Positions 33,191 to 41,595 of a stretch of DNA of 64,000 nt are shown in pieces (the stretch's first letter is position 1; every line of letters begins with the position of its first letter). The notes beneath the pieces were generated by a model, which saw only the letters and a program-made list of their open reading frames with translations, did not search any database and was not told the DNA's origin. The stretch is from Candidatus Binatia bacterium (lineage in GTDB: Bacteria > Desulfobacterota > Binatia > Bin18). The translations under genes were made by a program, and so were the position numbers. The stretch lies in the NCBI GenBank assembly GCA_022826945.1, contig JAJDTY010000043.1, positions 1 to 64,000 on the forward strand, written 5' to 3'.

Positions 33191-33973
33191 ATGCCGGAAC
33201 ATGCGGAACACACTATCGAAGTTGGCGGTGCCCGGATTCATTATCTGAAAGGCGGCCAGGGCAAGCCGCTGGTCATGCTGCACGGCGCGGAAGGCGGCCT
33301 CGGCTGGCGGCAGTATCACGAACAGTTAGCCGAATCCTTTACCGTCTATGCGCCAACCTGTCCGGGTTTTGGACAGTCCGAGCGTCCTCCCTGGCTCGAA
33401 TCCTTCACGGACCTGGCCCGCTTCAGTTTATGGCTGCTGGATGCGTTGGACTTGTCTCAGGTGACTCTGGCCGGTCACTTTATCGGCGGCTGGCTGGCAG
33501 CAGAAATGGCGGTCATGTCGCCGAGGACATTCGGTCATCTCATTCTGATTGACGCGGCCGGTATCCAACCGCAGGATGGTGAAATTGCCGATGTCTTTCT
33601 GCATGGGCAGGAGGGCACCAGACAACTGGCATATTTCGATCCGCAGCAGGTTGCCGAGTATGCCGAACTGTTTCAGGGCAAACCGTCCAAGGAAGAGCGT
33701 GACATCCAAACGCGCAACCAGGAAACCCTGGTCCGCTACTGTTGGAAGCCATATATGTTCAGCCCCAGCCTGCCAGGACTGTTAGGTCGGGTGCATCTGC
33801 CAACGCTGATTATCTGGGGGCAGGACGATCGGATCGTACCGCTTGAGTGCGGCACGTTGTATCAGCACGCGCTGCCCAACGCTCGCCTGGAGATTATTCC
33901 GCAATGCGGCAACTGTCCGCCACTGGAAAAGCCGGTTGAATGTGTCCAACTCATCCGCAACTTTCTGACATAA
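33191..33973 (+). CDS. Alpha/beta hydrolase-fold protein with a non-catalytic triad
   Basis: 260 residues with the normal alpha/beta hydrolase outline: LHGAEGG (oxyanion loop), CPGFGQS and WGQDDRIVP. The nucleophile elbow reads AGHFIGGW, so the catalytic Ser is replaced by Phe97. The catalytic His position in the usual G-H-x-P-x-x-E-x-P context reads CGNCPPLEKP, i.e. Asn241. Only the acid Asp213 remains. With two of three triad residues gone it cannot act as a classical hydrolase. It may be a binding or scaffolding protein, or catalyse a non-hydrolytic reaction. It lies between an LLM monooxygenase and an esterase. Confidence 0.85.
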   Translation: MPEHAEHTIEVGGARIHYLKGGQGKPLVMLHGAEGGLGWRQYHEQLAESFTVYAPTCPGFGQSERPPWLESFTDLARFSLWLLDALDLSQVTLAGHFIGGWLAAEMAVMSPRTFGHLILIDAAGIQPQDGEIADVFLHGQEGTRQLAYFDPQQVAEYAELFQGKPSKEERDIQTRNQETLVRYCWKPYMFSPSLPGLLGRVHLPTLIIWGQDDRIVPLECGTLYQHALPNARLEIIPQCGNCPPLEKPVECVQLIRNFLT

Positions 33974-34000
33974 CGTGTACTCGGCTGAAAGGAAAACACC

Positions 34001-34936
34001 ATGCCACTCCATCCCCAGGTCGCAAAAGCCCTCGAACAAATGGCCGCTGCCGGCCCACCCTTACATCATCTCTCACCCCAGGAGGCGCGGGCCGCTATGG
34101 AAGCCGCGCGGGGTGCGACGGATGACCCTGAACCGGTCGGTACGGTTGAAGACCGGCTGATACCCGGCGTGGCCGGCAAACAGCCCATCCGTGTTTACAC
34201 TCCCGCCGGAGACGGCCCGTTTCCCCTATTGGTCTATTTTCACGGAGGCGGTTGGGTGGTTGGCAGTCTGAACACGGTGGATGCGTCCTGCCGTGCCTTG
34301 GCCAATCTTGCCAACTGTGTGGTGGTCTCCGCAGACTACCGGCTCGCGCCGGAAGACAAATTTCCGGCGGCAGTCAATGACTGCTACGCCGCCACGCGGT
34401 GGGTCGCATTCAACGCAGCCGCCCTGAACGGAGACGCCGCTCGGCTGGCAGTGGGCGGCGAGAGTGCGGGTGCCAACTTGGCGGCCGCGGTGACCTTAAA
34501 GGCGCAAGAGAGCGGCCTGCCGGCTCTCGCCTATCAATTCCTCATGTACCCGGTCACGGCGCACGCGGTTGATCTACCATCGCATACGGACAATGCGGAA
34601 GGATATTTTCTGACAACCGAGATGATGGCGTGGTTCTGGAATCACTACCTCGCCAGCGAGGCGGATGGACAAAACCCACTGGCCTCCCCCCTGCATGCCT
34701 CGGCCGACCAATGCAGTTCCCTGCCGCCAGCTTTCATTGCCACTGCGGAATACGATCCCTTGCGGGACGAGGGAGCCGCGTACGCAGCCAAGTTGCGAGA
34801 GGCGAGCGTAGCGGTTGAATACATATGCTTCGAGGGGCTTATCCACGGTTTCATGGGCATGGCCAAAGTCATCGAACCGGCAGGGCAGGCACTGGAAACG
34901 GCCGCGACGGCGCTGAAAACTGCCCTGCACGAATAG
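34001..34936 (+). CDS. Hormone-sensitive-lipase-family esterase
   Basis: 311 residues. The oxyanion motif is YFHGGGWVVGS, the nucleophile Ser is in GGESAGANLAA, the catalytic Asp in TAEYDPLRDEG and the His in IHGFMGM. This is bacterial lipase/esterase family IV. It would hydrolyse short-chain esters in the cytosol. It follows the pseudo-hydrolase by 27 bases and is probably cotranscribed with it and the LLM gene. The complete triad contrasts with its upstream neighbour. Confidence 0.95.
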   Translation: MPLHPQVAKALEQMAAAGPPLHHLSPQEARAAMEAARGATDDPEPVGTVEDRLIPGVAGKQPIRVYTPAGDGPFPLLVYFHGGGWVVGSLNTVDASCRALANLANCVVVSADYRLAPEDKFPAAVNDCYAATRWVAFNAAALNGDAARLAVGGESAGANLAAAVTLKAQESGLPALAYQFLMYPVTAHAVDLPSHTDNAEGYFLTTEMMAWFWNHYLASEADGQNPLASPLHASADQCSSLPPAFIATAEYDPLRDEGAAYAAKLREASVAVEYICFEGLIHGFMGMAKVIEPAGQALETAATALKTALHE

Positions 34937-34982
34937 GCAGGTCCAGGTCACTCGATAGCGTTGCTCCTACGACCCCCTCACC

Positions 34983-36632
34983 CTAACCCTCGCCCCCTTG
35001 GGGGAGAGGGGAATTAGCAGCGTCCGGCGCGTGCCTGACAAACTCTACCGTCAGCCGGATATCCGGCTTCAGCAACCCGCTCACATAGCAGCCGCGCTTG
35101 GCCCGTTCGAGAAGAATCTGCAAATCCTGCTCCGAAGCCGCACTCCACACTGCCAGGGTTAAGGCTATTGCTTTCACATGACCCTTCGGTGGTGCTTTGG
35201 CCTGCCCGGCTATCCGTTCAATGGCAATCTTGCGACGCCGGGCGGCCGCTTTGAAGGCAATCGTCATGCAGGAAAGAAGAGCGCCAAGGAAGGCCGTGAC
35301 TGGGTCCGGGCCGATGTCCTCTCCGCCGTCGCTCGCCGGCTCATCAAGGTTCCAGACATGACCGTGGCTCCGCACCTGAACGGTATAGCGATCACCGGCC
35401 GATACCGAGCGGACTTCCCGTTTGCCCAACGGCTCTTGAGACGGCGGCGCTTCCGACTGTTGGCTTCCGACCGTTGAGTCAAATTCTTCCAAGGCCACTT
35501 TGAGGCCCTGACTCAAGCGGGAGGCCGCTACTCCGTCCGCTACCCGATGGTCATACGCGATGCTGAGCGTCAGCATCGGCCGAGCGATAATCTGCCCGTT
35601 ATGCACGACCGGCCGCTCTTCAATCGTGCCCACAAAAACGAGGATGGGTTCACCCAGATTGATAACCGGCGTTCCAGCCCGAATGCCGAACATGCCGAGG
35701 TTGGAGACAGTCAGGCTGGCCTGACCCATATCGGCCGACTGCAACTGCCCCCCACGAGCGGCTTCAACCAACCGCTGCCTTTCCCTCACAAGCGATGTGA
35801 TAGACAGGCCGTCCGCTCTGCGGATAACCGGGACCAGCAGGCCGCGCGGCGAGTCAACAGCAAAGCCGATATCCACGCCGTCATAGAGTATGAGTTCTTC
35901 GTTTTCGACCGTGCCGTTGAGATCGGGCAGTCCGGCCAGCACGCGCGCCGCGGCGTATAAAATCAGATCGTTGAGCGTCAACTCGGAAATGTCCGTTCTG
36001 AGTCGCTCCCGGACCGCTTGCAGCCCGCTGGCGTCGACATCGACCATCTGGACAATATGCGGAATGGTCTGCCAGGCCGCCTGGACTCGACGGGCGGCGG
36101 CCTTCCGTATGCCGGTCAAGGGGCGGCGTTCGCGCTCGGTCCGTAGGGATGCACTATGAGCAGCGGCCGCTGACTGCTGGCTGGCAACAGCGCTTTCCGC
36201 AGCTCGCTCTACATCAGCCGCGGAAATCACGCCATCCGCGGAGGACGGCGTCAGGGTCGAAAGATCGATGCCGCGTTCAGCGGCCAACCGTTTGGCCTTT
36301 GGCGAGGCGAGGACTCGTCCTGGGCGGGACGCTTTTTGCTGTTGGACAACCGGTTCAACCGGCAACGGAGTGGGTGCGGTGCCCGCCTGGACCGGAGCGT
36401 CGCCAATTTCGGCAATAACGGTATGAATCGGAACCTCTTCGCCTTCTTGGACCACAACGTGGAGCGTTCCACTCGCCGTCGCCTCAAGATCGTACGTGGC
36501 CTTGTCCGTCTCCACCGTGACGAGCAAGTCGCCGGCAGCAACGCGCTCGCCGTCTTTACGGTGCCACTGCATAACCACACCCTCGGTCATGGCCTGGCCG
36601 AGTTTGGGCATCACGACTTTGGTATTTTGCAC
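34983..36632 (-). CDS. Lipoyl dihydrolipoamide acyltransferase (E2) fused to an OsmC peroxidase domain
   Basis: 549 residues in one uninterrupted frame. Domains: lipoyl domain 1-76 with Lys44 in ETDKATYD; peripheral-subunit-binding domain about 105-145 (RVLASPKAKRLAAERGIDL); 2-oxoacid acyltransferase catalytic domain about 170-385 with the HRxxD motif (His362, Asp366); linker; and an OsmC/Ohr-like domain about 405-533 with the two peroxidatic Cys, Cys455 (LLSCMTIAF) and Cys515 (RGCYVSGLL). E1 beta and E1 alpha genes follow in order, so it is the E2 of a 2-oxoacid dehydrogenase. The last nine residues (SPLPQGGEG) are read from an intergenic repeat. OsmC proteins are reduced by lipoyl-E2, so the fusion is functionally sensible. 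Confidence 0.92.
   Translation of the reverse strand: MQNTKVVMPKLGQAMTEGVVMQWHRKDGERVAAGDLLVTVETDKATYDLEATASGTLHVVVQEGEEVPIHTVIAEIGDAPVQAGTAPTPLPVEPVVQQQKASRPGRVLASPKAKRLAAERGIDLSTLTPSSADGVISAADVERAAESAVASQQSAAAAHSASLRTERERRPLTGIRKAAARRVQAAWQTIPHIVQMVDVDASGLQAVRERLRTDISELTLNDLILYAAARVLAGLPDLNGTVENEELILYDGVDIGFAVDSPRGLLVPVIRRADGLSITSLVRERQRLVEAARGGQLQSADMGQASLTVSNLGMFGIRAGTPVINLGEPILVFVGTIEERPVVHNGQIIARPMLTLSIAYDHRVADGVAASRLSQGLKVALEEFDSTVGSQQSEAPPSQEPLGKREVRSVSAGDRYTVQVRSHGHVWNLDEPASDGGEDIGPDPVTAFLGALLSCMTIAFKAAARRRKIAIERIAGQAKAPPKGHVKAIALTLAVWSAASEQDLQILLERAKRGCYVSGLLKPDIRLTVEFVRHAPDAANSPLPQGGEG
34986..35011. terminator. CCCTC-CCCCC hairpin repeat at the end of the E2-OsmC gene
   Basis: The sequence CCCTCGCCCCC followed by TT and GGGGGAGAGGG folds into a near-perfect hairpin. 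The same type of repeat is widespread between bacterial genes and when translated reads SPLPQGGEG, as it does here at the C-terminus of the E2-OsmC protein. It lies between convergent genes and may serve as a terminator. Confidence 0.5.
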
Positions 36633-36639
36633 ACCAGCC

Positions 36640-37611
36640 TCAGTCAGCGAGCTCTTTTACTGCCCGATAAATATCGTCCGCTGAAGGAACAATGGCATCG
36701 ACCAGATGCTGGCTGGTCGGAATCGGCACGTCGGGAATGGCCAGGCGCTTGAACGGTTTGTCCAGATAAGGCAGGGCTTCTTCCACGAGCAGAGCCCCGA
36801 TCTCCGCCCCAACTCCGAGCGTGCGATAGGCCTCTTCAACCACAATACAGGCCCCGGTCTTTTTGACCGACTCGATAATGGTTTCGCGGTCGAACGGATT
36901 CAGGGTACGCGGGTCGACGATCTCGACCTCGATGCCTTCCTGGCTCAGCCGCTCCGCTGCTGCAAGTGAACGGCGCAGCATGTCCTGCCAAGCCACAATC
37001 GTCACGGCTTCGCCCTCGCGGCGGACGACCGCTTTGCCAAAAGGTGTCAGGAGCTCTCCGTCCGCCACCTCATCCCGCATTTGATACAGCAGTTTATGCT
37101 CAAAATAGATGACCGGGTTATCCAGTCGAATCGCCTGCTTGAGCAGACCCTTGGCATCTTCCGGTGTTGAGGGCACGGCGCACAACAGGCCGGGAGCGTG
37201 CATGATAAAGGCTTCGGGGCAGGCCGAATGCTCTGGCCCAAAGCCCGAGCCGCCCGAGGGGGCTCGCACCACCAGCGGAATCGTATGCGCCCCGCCGTGC
37301 ATATAGCGCCACATGCCGGCCTTAAAGAAAATTTCATCACCCGCGGTGATAACGAAATCGGCAAACTGGAGTTCCACCACCGGCCGCAGGCCCATTGAAG
37401 CCGCCCCCACACCGGCCCCGACCATCACGCTCTCGGAGATAGGCGTATCGAACACACGATCCGGACCAAACTTTTCAAGCAGTCCGTCGGTGACTTTAAA
37501 AATCCCGCCCCAGACCGCAACATCCTGACCGTACAGGATCACATTTTCATCGCGCTGCATTTCTTCGGCGAGAGCATCGTTGATCGCCTGACTATAGGTC
37601 CGTGTTGGCAT
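36640..37611 (-). CDS. 2-oxoacid dehydrogenase E1 component, beta subunit
   Basis: 323 residues from the ATG at 37609-37611; the longer frame upstream overlaps the E1 alpha gene. Segments: TYSQAINDALAEEMQRDENVILYGQDVA, FDTPISESVMVGAGVGAASMG, FADFVITAGDEIFFKAGMWRYM and VVEEAYRTLGVGAEIGALL. It is the pyruvate/acetoin-type dehydrogenase E1 beta subunit, forming an alpha2beta2 heterotetramer with the E1 alpha encoded upstream. The E2-OsmC gene follows 7 bases after its stop. No E3 (lipoamide dehydrogenase) is in the window. Confidence 0.95.
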   Translation of the reverse strand: MPTRTYSQAINDALAEEMQRDENVILYGQDVAVWGGIFKVTDGLLEKFGPDRVFDTPISESVMVGAGVGAASMGLRPVVELQFADFVITAGDEIFFKAGMWRYMHGGAHTIPLVVRAPSGGSGFGPEHSACPEAFIMHAPGLLCAVPSTPEDAKGLLKQAIRLDNPVIYFEHKLLYQMRDEVADGELLTPFGKAVVRREGEAVTIVAWQDMLRRSLAAAERLSQEGIEVEIVDPRTLNPFDRETIIESVKKTGACIVVEEAYRTLGVGAEIGALLVEEALPYLDKPFKRLAIPDVPIPTSQHLVDAIVPSADDIYRAVKELAD

Positions 37612-37634
37612 GGTTCTGTACTCCGCTTGACTGC

Positions 37635-38585
37635 TCACTCCGCATACACATCTTGCAGAGCGACTTCCGGTGCGAGCAGCGGGGCCGCGCGCATGGCCGC
37701 TACAGCCGCTTCGACCTGTTGGTCTGCGTCGGCCTGAATGTCGTCTACCTCCGACTGCGTCAGGATGCCCCGGTCGCACAGGGTCTGTTGCAGCTTCGGG
37801 AGGGGATCTTTTTCCGCCACAGTGTCGATGTCGGTCCGGTATTCCTGCTGGTCGGCCACATAATGCCCTTGCAGCCGTGTCACCTTGGCTTCAATCAGCG
37901 TTGGGCCGTGACCGGCCCGTGCCCGCGCCACGGCCTGTTCCATGACTTCGTACACTGCCACCGGATCATTCCCGTCGACGACTACGCCAGGGACGTTGTA
38001 GCCTGCGGCCCGGTCCGCGATATTCTCGACCGCGGTCGAGCGGCTGGTTGGCATGGAAATCGCGAAACCGTTATTCTCACAAAAATAGATGCAGGGCAGT
38101 TTCTGCACCGCGGCCCAGTTGAGCGCTTCGTGGAACGGGCCCCGGTTCGCGGTCCCATCCCCAAAGAAGTAAGTCACGACCGTGTCCGGCTGCTTGCGCT
38201 TGAGCGCCATGCCCACGCCAACCGAGACAACGAAGCTGCCGCCCAAGGTTCCGCTCTCACCCAGAATCCCCTTTGGCACGTCCACAACGTGCATCACCCC
38301 GCCCTTGCCTCGACTGGTCGCGCCCTCCTTGCCGGCCATATCGGCCAGCATATCGGCCAGGCTCACACCCCGGGCGACCATATACGCCACGCCGCGATGG
38401 CCGTACAGAATATAGTCGTCGGGTCGCAAGGCTTCGATGGCGGCGATCTGCGCCACCTCCTGGCCAGCGCCAACGTGCAGCGCAGGCGGGAGTTCGCCAG
38501 CCATGGCCAGCTCAACAATTTTGGCCTCAAAGCACCGTGCCAGCACTGAGTTCCTGTACACTCTGACGAGTTGTTCCTGATCCAT
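37635..38585 (-). CDS. 2-oxoacid dehydrogenase E1 component, alpha subunit
   Basis: 316 residues. The TPP motif is FFGDGTANRGPFHEALNWAA followed by the FCENNGFAIS Asn-Asn end, about 30 residues apart. LHVGAGQEVAQIAA and LYGHRGVAYMVARG near the N-terminus are the acetoin/branched-chain-type E1 alpha pattern. The C-terminal segment QGHYVADQQEYRTDIDT carries phosphorylation-loop-like residues. It decarboxylates a 2-oxoacid (pyruvate, acetoin-type or branched-chain) and passes the acyl group to the lipoyl-E2. The SDR upstream (38611) may be in the same operon, 25 bases away. Confidence 0.95.
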   Translation of the reverse strand: MDQEQLVRVYRNSVLARCFEAKIVELAMAGELPPALHVGAGQEVAQIAAIEALRPDDYILYGHRGVAYMVARGVSLADMLADMAGKEGATSRGKGGVMHVVDVPKGILGESGTLGGSFVVSVGVGMALKRKQPDTVVTYFFGDGTANRGPFHEALNWAAVQKLPCIYFCENNGFAISMPTSRSTAVENIADRAAGYNVPGVVVDGNDPVAVYEVMEQAVARARAGHGPTLIEAKVTRLQGHYVADQQEYRTDIDTVAEKDPLPKLQQTLCDRGILTQSEVDDIQADADQQVEAAVAAMRAAPLLAPEVALQDVYAE

Positions 38586-38610
38586 ATTCTCCTCTTTTTC
38601 AGCAGTCCGC

Positions 38611-39405
38611 CTAGGCTAGCCCAATATGCTGGATAATCCCGCCATCAACGGCAAATGCTTCGCCGGTCACAAAACGTGACTGATCGCTCGCCAGGAAGAG
38701 CGCCACATCGGCTACATCTTCCGGCGTCCCGTTGCGCTGGAGCGGGGTGTTGCGGGCTAGGAGATCGCTGATATTCTTCTGGCTGATTAAGGTATCGTGA
38801 ATCATTTCGGTGTCGATCACGCCGGGGCAGAGCGTGTTGGCACGGATGCCTTTGGGGCCATAGGTCACCGCAATCGCCCGGGTCAGGGCCAGAATAGCAC
38901 CTTTGCTAGCCGTGTAGGCATGCGCGTCCTGAGCTCCGCGCAGAGCGGCAATGGAGGCGGTATTGATAATGACCCCGCCGCCGCGTTCGATCAGCTGAGG
39001 AATCCCGTATTTGCAGAACAGGAAGATTCCACCGACATTGATATCTATGATGCGCCGCCAGTCATCCTCGGTACAATTGACGATATCGCTCATGGCAATG
39101 CCGAAGCGCTGCGTCGCCGAGTAGCCGATCCCGGCGTTGTTATACAGGATGTCAAACCCGCCAAAGGCGTCTTGGGCGGTTTGCAGAACGGCTTGCACAT
39201 CCGCGGCTTTCGATACATCACCGGCCGCTCCAACCGCCTCGCCCCCGGCATCTTTAACCGCGGCAACCGCGGCCTCGACAGACTCCGCATCCAGGTCGTT
39301 CATTACGATCTTTGCCCCTTCTGAGGCAAATCGCTTGGCAGCCACCAGCCCCTGCCCCCGCCCGGAGCCGGTAATCAGAGCGATTTTGTTTTCCAGTTGT
39401 CCCAT
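38611..39405 (-). CDS. Short-chain dehydrogenase/reductase
   Basis: 264 residues with all SDR motifs: TGSGRGQGLVAA, YNNAGIG, the catalytic Ser in NTASIAA, and Tyr-x3-Lys in HAYTASKGA. The C-terminal segment FVTGEAFAVDGG is typical of the classical family. Upstream of E1 alpha on the same strand, it could supply or remove a 2-oxo or hydroxy intermediate for the dehydrogenase complex, e.g. a diol or hydroxyacid; the substrate is unknown. No extension or deletion is seen. Confidence 0.93.
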   Translation of the reverse strand: MGQLENKIALITGSGRGQGLVAAKRFASEGAKIVMNDLDAESVEAAVAAVKDAGGEAVGAAGDVSKAADVQAVLQTAQDAFGGFDILYNNAGIGYSATQRFGIAMSDIVNCTEDDWRRIIDINVGGIFLFCKYGIPQLIERGGGVIINTASIAALRGAQDAHAYTASKGAILALTRAIAVTYGPKGIRANTLCPGVIDTEMIHDTLISQKNISDLLARNTPLQRNGTPEDVADVALFLASDQSRFVTGEAFAVDGGIIQHIGLA

Positions 39406-39708
39406 AGAGCTTTCCTTCCACGATGTCCGCCATGTTTATTCGGAAAAAGGTTTACTCGAAAACATTCCGGAGATAAAGCGGCGGGCTTGCGGCCATTGGC
39501 ATTCTGTCGAATCGGGGATTCTACAACACTGGTATGAGCGTTTATAGTACGCGACCGCAATAGCTTTGCGATCCCATACCCATGCAGGAGGGGAAGCGCT
39601 CCACGTGCGTATTGCCTCATTATAGCGACACAGAATCGTATGTTGCTCTCTCCCGCTTCCTGAGGCCAGGGAAGCGCTTTATGGGCAGGGTGTGGACTCA
39701 TGGCCGCT
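39406..39708. other. Intergenic region without a recognisable gene
   Basis: No supported coding sequence lies here. The only structure seen is a ten-base direct repeat, GGGAAGCGCT at 39591-39600 and 39669-39678, each containing the palindromic core AAGCGC(T). It could be a regulatory site for the minus-strand SDR or for nothing; the evidence is weak. Confidence 0.5.
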
Positions 39709-41475
39709 TTAGACCTGTCCGCCGGAGATTTTCTCCGGGGCATCCACACGGACAGTCACGATATCGGTGTCGTGGTATTGCTCGTGGCGGACCGAAGACG
39801 CGAGGTGTCGTAACAGCCGGAGCGAAACGTCCCGCTCGACCGGGATTTCACCCACCTGCTCGCCAAGCAGTGCCATCCGGTCCTGGAGGTTGTCCTCGCC
39901 GGTCGCGGCAACGAACTCGAGTACCGCTCCAGCCCCCTCCTTGCGCGCCATCAGGAGGAGCCGTCGCTGCTCCTTCTCCTCGTCGGCCTCGTCTTGCCCG
40001 AGCAGCGTCAGCAACGTCTCCTCGCCGACCGCCTCAAGGCGCCCTGCCATCGCCCCGTCCCAGTCGCAACGAGACGCGAACGCGACCAGAAACTCCCTAA
40101 TCTTTGGCAGCGCGGAAAGACCAAATCGTGTCTCCATCCGGCCGCGGCGCGGTTTTGTCATCTCCATGAAGAACGTCATGAGGATGGCCATAAGACCGCC
40201 TGCCGTGACCCCATTCCGCAGCAAGCCTCCGGCGAATGCCTGAGCAAACTCAGGAAATATCGCGCCATTCTGAAAGCCGACACCGACCCAGAACGACATG
40301 CCGACGATCAGCCCCTTGCGATAGTCAATCCCGTCCTGAACGATGACCTTCATGCCGACCACGAAGAGCGTCGCCTGTAAGACGGCGAGATAGGCCGCGA
40401 CGACCGGACCCGGTATTGCCAGGACCACGGCAAGCGCCTTGGGAAGGAGGGCCACGGCGACGAAGACGACCCCAACGGCAACCCCAACGCGGCGGGCCGC
40501 CGCCCCGGTGAGTTCGATCACCGCCACGCCGGTCGATAGCAGTGTGTTCGGCACCGTTCCGGCCAAGCCAGACAGCAGGTTGCCGATTCCGGCCGCCGCC
40601 ACCGCGCCCTGTACCGCCCGAAAATTCACCGCCCGGGGCTGTCGCCAGGAAACACGCTGCACGGCGACGGCATTACTGATTGTCTGGACGCTTTCGATCA
40701 GCGCCACGAGTACAAATGCGGGAAGGAGCGCCCAAAAAAGTGGCCCGAAATCAAGAGCCAAGCCGGGCCATCCGCCCGCCGGAAGGCCGACCCACGCAGC
40801 CTCGACGATGCCGTCCACGTTGAAGAGACCGAACCACCCCGCCACCAAAGAGCCGACGGCTACGCCGATCACAGGCGCCCAGAGACGCAGCGCGCCTGTT
40901 GTCCGGAGCGCGATGCCGGTAATGATCAACACGGCCACGAGGGCGCTCAAAGGAGCGGCCAGAGTCGAGGTTCCCACCGGCACCTCCTCCAGTAGACCGA
41001 AGACTGTTGGCATCAACGTGGCCGGGATCAACATGATGACCGTTCCCGAAACGGTCGGGGTCAGGATCCGCCGAAACAGCGAGAGCCGTGCGGAAAGCGC
41101 CAGCGGGACCAGCGACGCAACGACCACCAGGGTCGCGAGCAACGCCGGGCCGCCCTCGGCCACCGCCGTGATGCTCACCGCTACGACAGCCAGGGAGGTG
41201 CCCATCACGGCAACATAGCCCGCACCAATACGGCCAAACCGGAACGCTTGCAGGACCGTGGTCAGACCACAGATCGAAACCGCGGCGAACAAAGCCCAGG
41301 ACAGGTAGGCTTCGGTCCCGCCGCCGGCCCGTACTACAACCATGGGGATCACGACTATTCTGGCAATGATGAGAATGGCGAACTGTAAACCGAGACCGAA
41401 CGCGACCGCGGGCGGCGGTTTCTCGTCGGGCTGGTAGCGTACACTCGCAAGCTGGCCGGAACCCTCAACACCCAT
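39709..41475 (-). CDS. NCS2-type nucleobase permease with C-terminal cytosolic domain (paralogue 1)
   Basis: 588 residues from the ATG at 41473-41475 with GAGGAG upstream. About 12-14 membrane helices make the xanthine/uracil permease core, including AGTVPNTLLSTGVAVIELTGAAAR and VALIESVQTISNAVA; the Glu in the second segment sits where UraA has its substrate-binding Glu. A soluble tail of about 140 residues follows (LRxVGEETLLTLL, then EFVAATGEDNLQDRMALLGEQ and SLRLLRHLASSVRH). The tail resembles a degenerate GHKL/RsbW-like ATPase. It is one of three similar genes in 8 kb, separated from the others by a subtilase and murJ. Confidence 0.9.
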   Translation of the reverse strand: MGVEGSGQLASVRYQPDEKPPPAVAFGLGLQFAILIIARIVVIPMVVVRAGGGTEAYLSWALFAAVSICGLTTVLQAFRFGRIGAGYVAVMGTSLAVVAVSITAVAEGGPALLATLVVVASLVPLALSARLSLFRRILTPTVSGTVIMLIPATLMPTVFGLLEEVPVGTSTLAAPLSALVAVLIITGIALRTTGALRLWAPVIGVAVGSLVAGWFGLFNVDGIVEAAWVGLPAGGWPGLALDFGPLFWALLPAFVLVALIESVQTISNAVAVQRVSWRQPRAVNFRAVQGAVAAAGIGNLLSGLAGTVPNTLLSTGVAVIELTGAAARRVGVAVGVVFVAVALLPKALAVVLAIPGPVVAAYLAVLQATLFVVGMKVIVQDGIDYRKGLIVGMSFWVGVGFQNGAIFPEFAQAFAGGLLRNGVTAGGLMAILMTFFMEMTKPRRGRMETRFGLSALPKIREFLVAFASRCDWDGAMAGRLEAVGEETLLTLLGQDEADEEKEQRRLLLMARKEGAGAVLEFVAATGEDNLQDRMALLGEQVGEIPVERDVSLRLLRHLASSVRHEQYHDTDIVTVRVDAPEKISGGQV

Positions 41476-41567
41476 CACGCACTCCTCATGTCCCACATGA
41501 ATATCGGATAATACCCACACCTCTTGTGTAATATGTTTTAGTCATTCTATCTTCTCCATTCATCTCA

Positions 41568-41573
41568 TATAAT
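41568..41573 (+). promoter_or_regulatory. Possible -10 element of the subtilase gene
   Basis: A perfect TATAAT lies 22 bases upstream of the ATG at 41596. No convincing -35 is seen at the right spacing, so this is only a candidate promoter. Confidence 0.35.
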
Positions 41574-41595
41574 AGACGCCTCTGGGGGGCATCGT

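Noticed and set aside
37602-38549. 315-residue plus-strand frame opposite E1 alpha
   Set aside because: The opposite strand has complete TPP-binding motifs and operon spacing; this frame is a shadow.
40439-41218. 259-residue plus-strand frame opposite permease 1
   Set aside because: Low-complexity Thr/Ala/Pro-rich translation typical of antisense to a membrane protein gene.
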